A stretch of 64,000 nucleotides of DNA from JBBATK01 sp044228285 (GTDB taxonomy: Bacteria > Bacteroidota > Ignavibacteria > Kapaibacteriales > NICIL-2). The stretch covers positions 248,001-312,000 of the forward strand of contig JBGAVD010000002.1 in assembly GCA_044228285.1 (NCBI GenBank), read 5' to 3'. Shown here piece by piece: positions 9,578-19,499 of the stretch. Each line of letters opens with the position of its first letter. Position 1 is the stretch's first letter. Position numbers and translations under genes: made by a program. The notes under the pieces are model-generated. The model was not told where the DNA came from. It ran no database searches and was given only the letters and a program-made list of their open reading frames with translations.

Positions 9578-10072
9578 CACATGTACACGTAGCGCAGACT
9601 TCAACCTCTGGTAGATGCTTCTTTGCAGTACATTCTTGGATTGGTACGAGCTATAAGCACACCTTGCTTGGACAGCACTTCGCAACCGACTCACAGCAAG
9701 TTCTAGTCAATGTAGTCCGGGAACCAGACGAATACGATCACATTCATCGTTGAGCCCAGTCTCTTGCGTTCCAATGCGCCAGAGTACTGGGCTCATTCGT
9801 TCTGTGAAAGGGAGTATATCTGTTCGTTGCTAACATAAATACACTACGTGAACAGAAGTCATTGTTCGTACTCAGAACAGAGGCCGCCAGGCGTTCTGTC
9901 GTGGTCTTGAAGAGCAGAGCGAATGCACTGATGTGCTACCAAAGGTCGCTATGTATGCCATTTCAGATCTTCTAAGAGAGTCAAAGATTCGTCATCCGTC
10001 GAAAGAATGCCAACTGATGATAGGGAGATCTGTGTATACGAAGAATCCATAGCCGGCCGATATGTCATTAGA
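9578..10072. other. intergenic between convergent genes, with a dyad
   Basis: No gene is visible in these 495 bp. Between the convergent esterase and cysteine-protease-like genes there is a perfect 10-bp inverted repeat (TGAGCCCAGT at 9751-9760 and its complement at 9786-9795, 25-nt loop). It could act as a bidirectional terminator, but it lacks T-runs. Confidence 0.5.
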
Positions 10073-13033
10073 CTACTCTTTCAAAAAGCTCTTCGTTGCA
10101 ACAACCTTCTGACCTGTATCTAACAGGATCAGAGAGTAGCGACCTGGCGCAAGTGAGGCTACATTTAACTGGACGCTTGTGCCGAGCGTAGTCATATCCG
10201 CAATGCTGCGTAGCTCTATTGCACCTTTTAGGTTACAGATGACAATTGTGTATTTACCTGAGTGTGAGGGGTCTACCCGAAGGTTGATGTTGTCGCTCAC
10301 TGGGTTAGGATAGCACTGAAGCCAGGCGATATCGTCAGACTCCGTCTCTACCTGAACGGCGCTCTCACTGACCCGTGTTGAATCGTCAACGATACCATCG
10401 AGATTCGAGTCGATACCAATAGTTACACTCGAGGATGAGCTCCCCGATGAGTATGGTTCAATGATATGCGAGCTCCTCGGTGAAAGTGCGATCTTCTTTT
10501 GGCTATAGTGTTTGATCTCGTTTGGATACAAGACGTACATGTTGAGGTCATAACTCAATGAGCCTTCTTTGGGGTGTGTGATCTGGTAGCAATAGTCGCG
10601 TGGCGAAGTGGTGACAAGTGAGTCATTGGCAGCCATGACAAAAGATGAAGCCGAAACATGCATTGCCTTGTTTGCATCGCCTTTACTTTGGGTGAAAGCA
10701 CAACTAATGGTCTTCGCGATGTTCTCTGGATTGCCATAGCAGATTGTTCGCTTTGAGAGTGAGCCGTTGTCATGCTGGTCCAGCTGTGCTTTTCTACTTA
10801 TGGACATCGACATATTGTCGATGGTTTGGATTACACGCATTTGAAGATCAGCGTACTTTGAGAGCGAGAATGCTAGACTAGCTGACGTGTCGATCATGAA
10901 GTTCAGCGGAAGGTATGCTTTTACACCGCTCGTTTTTACATCAATGAGGTCTGCGATGCCATTAGTGTACAGCTTACCATTGCGGGAACAGATCTCTGCT
11001 GCTTTTCGCAGAGTATAGTCTGATTTTCTGCTAAATGAAAACCGATAGCGCTTTTGTTTTGTGACTGCAGCAATTTCATGTCCGTGACCTTGCGAAGAAG
11101 TTTTCTGCGGGAACGTAAAGGGAGTACTGAAGAGTTCCGTGTAGGTGGGTCGATCGAAATGAATGATACTGAGATTATTTTTTGGTGAGTAGAGACCTGT
11201 GTTTACCAACGCATTCTTGTCAGAGCGGACTTGAATGAACTCGCCAGGCGAATCGGCAAAGTTAGGATCGTAAATGATGATCGTATCTGCTTCCATCTGC
11301 AAAGTAACTGGGTTCTTGAAAGGTAGCTTCTTAGGCGTGTGTATGTGATGCGGGAAAACGGCGTGTCCCCATAGAGAACCGTCCTCGTATCCGAGAACTC
11401 CAATGGTGCGGATGTTAACTTTCTGAAGTGTGTCGAGCATATATGTTTTCGTCCTGTACAGACCATACCACTGCGGGATTCGAAAACTTGTTGTGAGAAA
11501 GTACTTTTCATGGAGGATGTCATTGTGTTGTCTGAACTGCGCACGAACAATAGCGCGTTTAGAAAGTGAATCCATGTTCGTGAAGCTGAAGAGATTGGCA
11601 TTTCTTGGAATATTGAACCAATCATGCAGTAGATCAGGATTTACATAGTGCAACAAGCTGAGCGAGGTAAAGCCAAAGCAGTCGCCGTAAAAGTACTCTG
11701 TCGAATCTTCGGGTGTGTCGATCCATGTAAGCCATTCCTCGAAGTACATCTTCTTAAGGATCTTTTTGTAGTAGTCCTTGTCTGCCATACTCCCCATGAG
11801 CGTGAAGTTGTTATCAGCTTCAATACAGTAGCTCTTCCAATCCAAGTGACTTCTGTTTGATATTGAGTCCAAACTAAATGTTGCTTTCATTTCCGAGTCG
11901 AGTAGAGGTTTACCGTCATTGAGATAAGTGTCATAACGGTTGTAGTCGATATAGGTATCACAGAAGTCTTTGTTCCAGTGAGCAAACTGGTTTCCTGGCT
12001 CAGCACTTTCGGTGTTCTCAAAGGAAAATGTATGATGTTTATAACCACCGTCCTCATAGAAGCCCTTGTATCCATATCGCTCTTGTCCTGGTCGATAAAT
12101 GAAGCCTTTCCAAGTTTTGGTGTTTGGATCTAGGAATTGTCCAACTACGTGTCCTTTGTCATTTATCCCATTCGCAACCGACGCAATATTCTTCGAGTGA
12201 AATATGTACTCGAGAGAAGTTGTTTGCAGTGTGGAGCCTTGTACTTCACCAACAAAGGCCATGTACACCCCGTTAGAAAGTTGTGTTTCTCCAACAAGCA
12301 CCTGGGCATTGTTCATGTCCCACACTTTTGTCTTCGATGGGGCGATTAGCTTCTTGTAGCTATCTGTGTTTGCATTGTAGATGAAGGGATAGAAGTTGGG
12401 GGAGTTGTTGTAGAATCCTGCGATGACATTGTTTGTGTCCATTCCGCAACCCCAGGTATTGTACCAAGTAGAACCTTCCATGTATCTGCTCGCCTGCCAT
12501 GCAGGTTTGCCGGGCGGGACAATGCTGTCGTGGAGTATAAACAGCCATCGACTATTCTGACCTTGATACCAGCCACTTATGTCATTCCGATTGTTAATCT
12601 TTAGTGCATTCACTGTCTTCATCGTAATCCCTTCGACTTTTACGAGGGCAGACATTTGTTCATCGCCCATGTATACCTTCCACAGCGTTGTCTCACCAGC
12701 ACTCTGGGAGCTAACGAGAGCAACATCACGATCATTGATCGATACCACTTTGTTGTCGGTACTGCCTGTCACCGACACATCAATATCAAAATGAACACCC
12801 TTGCGAGTAACCACATACCCAACATTCTCTTTGAGTGAGTTCGTGTAGTATCCGCAGAAATAGCCTCGATTGTTGATATCAAGAACATAGGTGTTATACT
12901 CTTGTATGCCATCTGCAGGACTCATGTCCACCTGTTCGAGAGTATAACTTGGTTGAGCAAGAGCAACGATGGAAGCACAGGTACAAACCATGAAGGTGCA
13001 CAGGAACAGGTTGCGCAGTGATCGAGACAGCAT
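10073..13033 (-). CDS. large T9SS-exported protein with possible papain-like core
   Basis: I choose the ATG at 13033, which gives a clean signal peptide (MLSRSLRNLFLCTFMVCTCASIVALAQ starts there); the frame is open a further 147 bp upstream without one. The 986-residue product has an N-terminal part (about 30-320) with repeats such as INNRNDISGWYQG and INDKGHVVGQFLD, like HAF-type extracellular repeats. In the middle are GDCFGFTS (Cys452), GHAVFPHH (His557) and IYDPNFADS (Asp589/Asn591), whose order and spacing suggest a papain-fold cysteine peptidase or transglutaminase-like domain. The last ~80 residues (WLQCYPNPVS to ATKSFLKE) are a T9SS sorting domain. The secreted status is clear; the enzymatic call is inference. 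Confidence 0.78.
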   Translation of the reverse strand: MLSRSLRNLFLCTFMVCTCASIVALAQPSYTLEQVDMSPADGIQEYNTYVLDINNRGYFCGYYTNSLKENVGYVVTRKGVHFDIDVSVTGSTDNKVVSINDRDVALVSSQSAGETTLWKVYMGDEQMSALVKVEGITMKTVNALKINNRNDISGWYQGQNSRWLFILHDSIVPPGKPAWQASRYMEGSTWYNTWGCGMDTNNVIAGFYNNSPNFYPFIYNANTDSYKKLIAPSKTKVWDMNNAQVLVGETQLSNGVYMAFVGEVQGSTLQTTSLEYIFHSKNIASVANGINDKGHVVGQFLDPNTKTWKGFIYRPGQERYGYKGFYEDGGYKHHTFSFENTESAEPGNQFAHWNKDFCDTYIDYNRYDTYLNDGKPLLDSEMKATFSLDSISNRSHLDWKSYCIEADNNFTLMGSMADKDYYKKILKKMYFEEWLTWIDTPEDSTEYFYGDCFGFTSLSLLHYVNPDLLHDWFNIPRNANLFSFTNMDSLSKRAIVRAQFRQHNDILHEKYFLTTSFRIPQWYGLYRTKTYMLDTLQKVNIRTIGVLGYEDGSLWGHAVFPHHIHTPKKLPFKNPVTLQMEADTIIIYDPNFADSPGEFIQVRSDKNALVNTGLYSPKNNLSIIHFDRPTYTELFSTPFTFPQKTSSQGHGHEIAAVTKQKRYRFSFSRKSDYTLRKAAEICSRNGKLYTNGIADLIDVKTSGVKAYLPLNFMIDTSASLAFSLSKYADLQMRVIQTIDNMSMSISRKAQLDQHDNGSLSKRTICYGNPENIAKTISCAFTQSKGDANKAMHVSASSFVMAANDSLVTTSPRDYCYQITHPKEGSLSYDLNMYVLYPNEIKHYSQKKIALSPRSSHIIEPYSSGSSSSSVTIGIDSNLDGIVDDSTRVSESAVQVETESDDIAWLQCYPNPVSDNINLRVDPSHSGKYTIVICNLKGAIELRSIADMTTLGTSVQLNVASLAPGRYSLILLDTGQKVVATKSFLKE

Positions 13034-14384
13034 ATGGATGTAGAATATGTGATTGGATGTGTCGTATGAATGATGCAGAGAGCATAGTGCTACTGTTGAA
13101 GACAATGTGCACGCACAGGTACTAGAACCCAAATGCCTAGAGTGGCAGTATGTGTGCACCACAATGAATGAGCTGCACACATGGCACGAACTCGCGGAAC
13201 CTTGAGAAGTTTCTAGCGGGTCACTCTCATGCGTACGCCGAGTTTGTCTCGAGATAGTAGTGCAAAAAAGTTAGAGCCCCCTAACACAAGAATTTCGTTT
13301 GGTTTTCTAAGGCGTACTCATGTTCCCATTTTCACCGCAGTATTTGAAGAAACCAGTATGTACCAACAACTTCTCAGGACTGATTATTCTCCAACCACGG
13401 CTTCGCCGTGTGGTACGTGCGGAGAGCAACGCCAGTTTCGTAGGTCTTCGTTAACTCACTTCACAACGCGTCTCAAAAGAGCGAATCATTGCGCTAAAGA
13501 AGAGCAGAGGCACGCGCTAATGTAGTCTTGCAACAGTTATTGACGCCTCGTCATTGTCGTTCTAGACGTTCAAGGCTAGGCACGAAGACAACGACAAACT
13601 TAGTCTGAGCGTAATGCCAGCTCACTACGTATTTAGTACGTAGTGGCAAAGTTGTAGGGGGTAGTTACTTATGTCATCCAAAGAGTAGATTGTCTGATTC
13701 ACTGCGCTCAAGCGCTTTGAATAGACATTCAAGAAGGATGCGTCGTTTTGTTCCACGGTTCAATGACAAGCCTGAAGCTGGCAATCAGAGAATCGCATAC
13801 GATTACTGAACGTGAGATACTACGAGGCTGAACGAAGGAACAAAGGCCATTGCGCACAAGGATCAGCGATGCTGATTGTGGCAGACGGATTGAATCACAA
13901 GCTTTCGGGATAGCCACTCGCGATTCTCGAGCTCCAAGACCTTCGTTCAGTTTGAATCTTGACGAGAGAACCGTGGCTACAGTCTTCTATTTCAACAAAA
14001 GTGAAGGTCAGAACTTGCCATGAATGACTCGTGGCACCATTGATACAGCTGTAGCGAACTGTCATTGTAGACCGAGTTTCTAAGCGATAGGGTTAGAGAA
14101 CGAATGGTGTCGTTATACAGTAATCTTCTGGAGTACAAACAAGATCAAAAAATCTTGTTTACATCGCCCTTAACGAACATGCCAGCGTCTGACTGCGCGC
14201 AGATGCCAGAAGACCCCCAATTCGCTATTTTGCTTAAGCGACGATAGTCACATGAGAGCAATGCGCTTTGCCATGAGCATGCAGGACCGTCTTGCAGCAG
14301 ATTACATTGATCTGAGTCGATGGATTTTGTAGATTGTCGAGTACACCTAACCCAGAGAACTGTTACCAATAGAGGAGTAATCAC
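13034..14384. other. long intergenic region without recognised gene
   Basis: About 1.35 kb separates the divergent T9SS genes. Short frames exist, but none has a recognisable domain, start signal or codon pattern. It contains a perfect 9-bp inverted repeat with a 5-nt loop (CACTACGTA at 13623-13631 and complement at 13637-13645), not followed by a T-run. It may be decayed DNA or a large regulatory region. Confidence 0.5.
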
Positions 14385-15827
14385 GTGGTGAATCATGTCC
14401 AGAGAATGTCGATCCTTGCAATATTGTTTCTTGTGAGTAGCACTGCCTACGCCCAACCGAAAAAGCCAGTGATTGATACCTTGAATGTCGGCTGGGGTTG
14501 GTTCGAGCTTTCTCTCTCAAACACAGACGCAGGTATACGGAACACTCAGTGGATTGTGCTCGATGCAGGGGATACCGCGGTGTTTGACTCACGTCGAACA
14601 TTGCCATGTATTTATGACAATTGTGAAATCATCAAAAGCTACAGCGCTGATACGCGTGATCTTACGCATAAGCGAATTATCGGTTGTTCAGCTGGACAAA
14701 CTCTACGCGCCAGAGCGCGGTACAATCTTGGGAATGATAACTGGTCAGAGTATAGCAATACTATTGAGTTCCGATTACCAGACGAACCTGTGCGCACTGC
14801 AGATACGGTACGCGTGATTCTTTGGGGACAGTCGCACCTGCGCTGGGGCGACGAATGCATGAAGGCGTGGCAGTTCATTTCTCCGTACGTGGATAACAAT
14901 CGATACGCCGATGGTTATGAGTTATCCGAAAACTATGAGAATGACACGTACGGACATGCACTGCAAACTGAGTTGCGACGTATCATTCCTGGTGTACCTG
15001 TTGTCCTGTTGAACTACGGGAAATCAGGTTCCATGCTGGATTCAGGCTGGCTTCATCACAATACCTCCGATCCGATACTGAACGTCTCCAATATCACCAT
15101 GTATGATCCAGGTCAGATGTTCGGTGATACGAAGAAGTTTCCCATCGCGGTCTTCTTTCACAGTAACAACGATGAGTATGCAATTAGCGCAACGCGCTAC
15201 GCACAGGTTGTGGATTCCGCTATACATCGTCTGACAGATCTCGGTGTGAAAGTCGTGTTCAACTCTGTACACTACTCATCCCCGTTTCAAGATTGTTATG
15301 CCGGACATTCCGATTCCATTCAGCAAGAGTTCTTCGATGCCTGGGATAGGCAGCTCAACCAGGATGTGGCGAAGTATCCCGGAAAAGTATGGAAAGGCGC
15401 CGATCTCTTTCATCTGTTGAAGGCCGACACAGCACGCTTCTGGGCAGTGGATGGTCAGCATCCGAATACTTCCGAAGGAGTCGATGCTATTGTCAGCTTG
15501 GTTGCACCTATCATTCGCAACGCAATACTTGCAACTACAGATGTATCGTCAACAGATGACCCCAACATTGAGTTCTATACAACGAGCAACGATGGTACTG
15601 CTTCAAAGTTTCTAGAGTATAGAATCCCAGCTGGCATGAATGCTACACTTGAGCTGTATGATGTGAACGGAGCAGCTGTGTCGTCAATGCAAAGCAACTC
15701 AATGATCACAGGTTCAGGGCGTATTGATTTACAGCGCGAACATTTGAACACTGGTCTGTATTTCGGTGTTCTAAAGTGTGGAACGCACATGGTGGTGAAA
15801 AAGGTATTGGTTGTTGGGGCTAAGTGA
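14385..15827 (+). CDS. secreted SGNH-type esterase with T9SS domain
   Basis: A GTG at 14385 (or 14388) is supported by AGGAG at 14373-14377; the ATG at 14406 is too far from it. The 480-residue product has a signal peptide (to about residue 24), then a fibronectin-like beta domain (about 30-130). The SGNH hydrolase core follows, with WGQSH (Ser140), NYGKSGS (Gly block II), HSNNDE (Asn block III) and DGQHP (Asp356/His359, block V). Such enzymes remove acetyl or acyl groups, often from polysaccharides. From about residue 395 the sequence has a T9SS-type beta sandwich ending in MVVKKVLVVGAK. The substrate is unknown. Confidence 0.82.
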   Translation: MVNHVQRMSILAILFLVSSTAYAQPKKPVIDTLNVGWGWFELSLSNTDAGIRNTQWIVLDAGDTAVFDSRRTLPCIYDNCEIIKSYSADTRDLTHKRIIGCSAGQTLRARARYNLGNDNWSEYSNTIEFRLPDEPVRTADTVRVILWGQSHLRWGDECMKAWQFISPYVDNNRYADGYELSENYENDTYGHALQTELRRIIPGVPVVLLNYGKSGSMLDSGWLHHNTSDPILNVSNITMYDPGQMFGDTKKFPIAVFFHSNNDEYAISATRYAQVVDSAIHRLTDLGVKVVFNSVHYSSPFQDCYAGHSDSIQQEFFDAWDRQLNQDVAKYPGKVWKGADLFHLLKADTARFWAVDGQHPNTSEGVDAIVSLVAPIIRNAILATTDVSSTDDPNIEFYTTSNDGTASKFLEYRIPAGMNATLELYDVNGAAVSSMQSNSMITGSGRIDLQREHLNTGLYFGVLKCGTHMVVKKVLVVGAK

Positions 15828-16171
15828 GGCTATGATGGTCTGACTCATGTCGGAGATCAGATCTACCGTGTATTTACGCACGTGTCGCAATGTCCTTTAT
15901 TCGCATTGAAGCTAAACAACGATCGTGTTATGAGGATTGCGACGCGCTTTTCTGATAAGTTGCGCGATGAGAACTTGCGTCGTAGCACGATAGAGTGCTT
16001 TGCTTGATGAATTGTAAATTCCGACTGCTTTTTATGTGCGTGTTGGACGCGCCGCGGAAGACACGCCTTTGCCGAACCAAACTTTTTACTTCTGCGCAAT
16101 TTGACTGTTTTGCGATGAATATGAGTGTGTCATTCGGTTCGGCCTTTCCAAGTTATCTACTAGAAGAGTAA
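15828..16171. other. intergenic, nothing recognised
   Basis: These 344 bp follow the SGNH esterase and precede a small hypothetical gene. I see no RNA gene, no strong repeat and no convincing coding sequence. Confidence 0.5.
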
Positions 16172-16456
16172 ATGATGAATGATGATGAGCATCCAGATTG
16201 GCTTCCTTATCATCCACGACTGAAGCACAACTTTGTCGTTGAGGTCTCTGCAACTGCGCCAGCTCATCTGAACCCCGGAACGCAGGGATGGCTTGTTTCG
16301 TGGCTGGTGGCGAACAATGAATCAAGTTGTGAAAAGTATGGGGTCGATATTGGAACTTTTGTCTGTACAGTTGAGAAAATAGATGGATTTGACATTGTCG
16401 TTCCCGAACCGTACTTGATTTATCCCGATGACGAATCGGTTGTTAGTGTTAAGTGA
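16172..16456 (+). CDS. small acidic hypothetical protein
   Basis: This 94-residue frame starts MMNDDEHPDWLPYHPRLKHNF and has a purine-rich AGAAG a few bases before the ATG. It is acidic, has no signal peptide or membrane helix, and reads as a folded beta-rich domain (NFVVEVSATAPAHLN, GWLVSWLVANNES, FDIVVPEPYLIYPDDESVVSVK). I do not recognise the family. The protein-like composition argues for a real gene, but nothing in the neighbourhood gives a role. Confidence 0.5.
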   Translation: MMNDDEHPDWLPYHPRLKHNFVVEVSATAPAHLNPGTQGWLVSWLVANNESSCEKYGVDIGTFVCTVEKIDGFDIVVPEPYLIYPDDESVVSVK

Positions 16457-16614
16457 AAACGCAAATCTATGCTTGTTTTATTACGGCTATGCGCTGTGAG
16501 ACTCTATGCTTGGAACTCAACGGTTGTCGGTACCAGCACAGCATGGGAAGGAGTTCTAATGTATCAAAACACAAAACCCATTAGCTGTCTTTATTATCTG
16601 GAGATCCTTATAAA

Positions 16615-18591
16615 ATGAGAACCATGCATTTTTCTGCATGTAGCGCGCTATCGTTTCTGATCTTCGTTACTGGAGCACTGTTCGCGCAAAATTATAGTAG
16701 TATGAGATTAGACGGGGATCTGCTAAGAGTAGGCATGGTAGCGCCAGGAGTCGCCATGATTTACGGAACAAATGGTGTAGTCTTAAGAACAACAAACAAT
16801 GGTGCCGAGTGGAAACAGGTGCCAATGAGAACGACTGAAAACTTCATAACGTTTGCAACAGATAATAAAGGGGAATGTCTATTGTTTGGTTCGGATACTT
16901 CGCTTTTCATTTCACGAGACTGGGGTGTACACTGGGATCGAGTTCTGTTGAGTGGAGCAGGTGGCTTTGTACGCTGCGCGTTGAACCTGACTGATTCTCG
17001 ATACGTTTTGGGATGTTCGGATGGAAAGATATACACTTATGATTCAAGAAGAAATGAACTGAGTCCACGCATGCAAGATTCGGATACGTACGTATACGAT
17101 ATATGTTGCTACGATTCACTGCAGTTAATAGCAGTAAGCAAAGCGAACATATTGCATAGTGACGATGGTGGAATTACCTGGGCAAGCCTAGCAGTACAGC
17201 CTGCTATCGATACGTCGTCAACGCCATTGTTTGTCTCACTCAGCCCGCACTCGAAATGCCTTGTCGTCCAGTACTACGACTTGAAGACAAAAAATGGATA
17301 TGCAATGATTTCCAATGATACTGGTGCAAGCTGGTCAAGGAAAACCTTTTCGGCGTTGACCTCAAAGGCATCTTGGATAGATGATTCGACTGCTATCGTT
17401 GGATTCGGTTTGAACGAAGTCGAACTTATTTCAGGAATCAATACTAGTTCAAGTACGAAGATCAATCGCATAGACATCGACCCGGAAAGAAAGGCGCATT
17501 ACAGCTTTATCAATTCTGCCTTTGTTCTTGATTCCGCGCACTATGTTGTAGTGGGTACCTCAAAGACTGTGTACGTGACCAGTGATAAAGGTACAACGTG
17601 GAGGATTGAGTCTTATCTATGTAACGGATCATATTCAGGAAAGCCGGGTAACAGCGACTGGACTAGTACTAGAGTACTCGGCATCGATAATTGGATATAC
17701 GCTTCCCATAGTCAGGAAGTGTTTCACACTACAAATGGTGGTGACACTTGGTTACCCTCAACTTTCCCTGAGGGTAGAGCTTCTTATCCAGCAACTGTGA
17801 CGAATCTCATAGTATTGCCTAAGGGGCAGGTTGTCGTGAACACAACTGGGAGTACGTACTACAGCTCTATTGATTCCGGACTGACCTTTCTCCGGCATGC
17901 TAGAAGTTCTCAGCAATACGATGACGGCAGCTTTGGCCTCGCTTCACTTGAACTTCGTAAAGTCTATCGCACCACAAGCTTTGGGTCTAACAGGGTCGAG
18001 GTCATTATTGATAGCGGGAGGAATTGGACTTACCTGCCAGATCAGTTTAAAGCTCGACGTATCGGATCACTTAAGTATGAGTGTATCCCTACAGACATCG
18101 TTCTTTTGGGCGAGTCATCACTATTCATTAGCCTCTACTACAGCATTACAAACACCGATCAGAACACAAGTGAGTCAGGAATGCTGATAGTGGTTTCAGA
18201 TGACGAACTTACGTCCTTAGATACCGTACTTATCTTACCTGGATACAATTCTGCGTCAATAAAAAGCAACGGGCGCTTGAACGCTTACATCATCGCAAAT
18301 GGCTATGAGCCAGGTGCGGTCTCTACCGTCTACGAAACACGTGACGCTGGCACTAGCTGGAAAAAGGTCGCGATAGCACCTGATGATGTTGAGTATTACA
18401 GCTACAGGATACTCGAAAGTGGATTCGGAGTTCGATCTGGCAAGCCGAACATCATTGAGATTACAAAGGACCATGGGAAGACATGGCGCAACATTGCACC
18501 TCCTGACACAGCAGCTTATGCCTATTCAACACAAGTGTCAACACCTAATCGCATTCTTGCGTTCACGGTAGACCCAAACAACATGAAGTAG
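16615..18591 (+). CDS. secreted Asp-box (BNR/Ycf48-like) propeller protein, sorting domain frameshifted off
   Basis: The 658-residue product has a signal peptide (to about residue 25, ALFAQ) and at least six Asp-box motifs spread along its length (SDDGGITW, SNDTGASW, TSDKGTTW, TTNGGDTW, TRDAGTSW, TKDHGKTW). This is the mark of sialidase-like or Ycf48-like beta-propellers; no sialidase catalytic residues are evident, so a binding role is as likely as catalysis. The frame ends with AFTVDPNNMK and a TAG. Directly after, in another frame, lies an intact T9SS sorting domain. One extra base near 18585 would restore a single gene of about 750 residues. The break may be a sequencing error, a recent mutation or a frameshift site. 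Confidence 0.8.
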   Translation: MRTMHFSACSALSFLIFVTGALFAQNYSSMRLDGDLLRVGMVAPGVAMIYGTNGVVLRTTNNGAEWKQVPMRTTENFITFATDNKGECLLFGSDTSLFISRDWGVHWDRVLLSGAGGFVRCALNLTDSRYVLGCSDGKIYTYDSRRNELSPRMQDSDTYVYDICCYDSLQLIAVSKANILHSDDGGITWASLAVQPAIDTSSTPLFVSLSPHSKCLVVQYYDLKTKNGYAMISNDTGASWSRKTFSALTSKASWIDDSTAIVGFGLNEVELISGINTSSSTKINRIDIDPERKAHYSFINSAFVLDSAHYVVVGTSKTVYVTSDKGTTWRIESYLCNGSYSGKPGNSDWTSTRVLGIDNWIYASHSQEVFHTTNGGDTWLPSTFPEGRASYPATVTNLIVLPKGQVVVNTTGSTYYSSIDSGLTFLRHARSSQQYDDGSFGLASLELRKVYRTTSFGSNRVEVIIDSGRNWTYLPDQFKARRIGSLKYECIPTDIVLLGESSLFISLYYSITNTDQNTSESGMLIVVSDDELTSLDTVLILPGYNSASIKSNGRLNAYIIANGYEPGAVSTVYETRDAGTSWKKVAIAPDDVEYYSYRILESGFGVRSGKPNIIEITKDHGKTWRNIAPPDTAAYAYSTQVSTPNRILAFTVDPNNMK

Positions 18592-18599
18592 CTGCCCAT

Positions 18600-18875
18600 G
18601 TGAGCGTGAGCGCTCTCTATCCAAATCCAAGTGGCAACGTGCAGTATCTTACTGTTTCAAAACCATCGAACACAGACTACGGTCTCGTTCAATTGAGAGT
18701 CTATGATCTTAGAGGAATGCTTGTCAAAGATCTAAGCTCACTCTACAGAGAATGTTATGCGGGAGAGCTAACGACTCTGCAATGGAGTAGTAAAGAGTTG
18801 TCTACAGGAGTGTACATGATAAAAGTGTCTGCTGGCGGTGAGTCGCAGACAAATCTCTTTACGAAGCTACCGTAG
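18600..18875 (+). pseudogene. detached T9SS sorting domain of the preceding gene
   Basis: The frame is open from 18549 and reads ...VAAHVSVSALYPNPSGN, then LRVYDLRGMLVKDLSS and LSTGVYMIKVSAGGESQTNLFTKLP. That is a complete type A T9SS sorting domain, with no signal peptide of its own. It is in the -1 frame relative to the upstream propeller gene and separated from that gene's stop by a few bases. It cannot function alone and is best read as the 3' end of the same gene after a one-base loss. Confidence 0.85.
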
Positions 18876-18966
18876 TAGATTACTGTTTGTTTTAAGGCGG
18901 TATCGTAAGGGAGGCTCTGAGGGAATGCTTCACTTTTCAAGTGTACACTCGCCAGCTTTTCAGTGA

Positions 18967-19410
18967 CCATGTTTGATGGTGTATACAGGGATCCGATCCA
19001 GAATCCTTTACACGCGCCCGACACAGACAAGGGGAGTTCTGAAGATTGATATTCTGCCCGCAGTTGTTGCGGTCATAGAAATATGCGTCCAGGAACTGAA
19101 GCTGCCAACGATTAGCACCCAAATAGCCAACGACTACTTTAAAGAGATTTGTAAGTTAGCGGAGAGTAGTGAACCCGTCCCGTATACTCGACATTGCAGT
19201 AAGGAGCGCATTCATGACGCTAAATCGAAAGATGAGTTCATTGGCACACATTCTGCGCGCCCAACCTTCGTGACCCTGTCGGTGGAAAAGTGAGTACGTC
19301 GGGAAGTCTTGATGGAGCTTGCGGGGCACGAGGATGTAAGATCATTGATGGAATAAGCGCCTATTGACGAACAGGTCGCGACTAGGGACATGACGAACGC
19401 GTGGAGCTAG
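18967..19410 (+). pseudogene. decayed tyrosine recombinase (C-terminal catalytic part)
   Basis: One reading frame shows the C-terminal half of a Bacteroidota phage-type integrase. It reads LPTISTQIANDYFKEICKLA, then IGTHSARPTFVTLSVEK (the HxxR box), a TGA at 19291-19293, then VRREVLMELAGHEDVRSLME, a TAA at 19354-19356, and APIDEQVATRDMTNAWS before a final stop. Related integrases have a Gly codon where the TGA is and the nucleophilic Tyr where the TAA is, so both look like point mutations. The N-terminal and core-binding domains are missing. It marks the left edge of the accessory genes that follow. Confidence 0.75.
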
Positions 19411-19499
19411 GAGTAGTTTGTACAACTGGAGTAAGATCTGTGACCTGTGTGGTTGGTCCACACGTATTGGAACCTTCAATTGAAACGATTTCAGACGAC

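Noticed and set aside
13229..13525. 98-codon plus-strand frame in the long spacer
   Set aside because: Unusual composition, no start signal and no recognisable domain.
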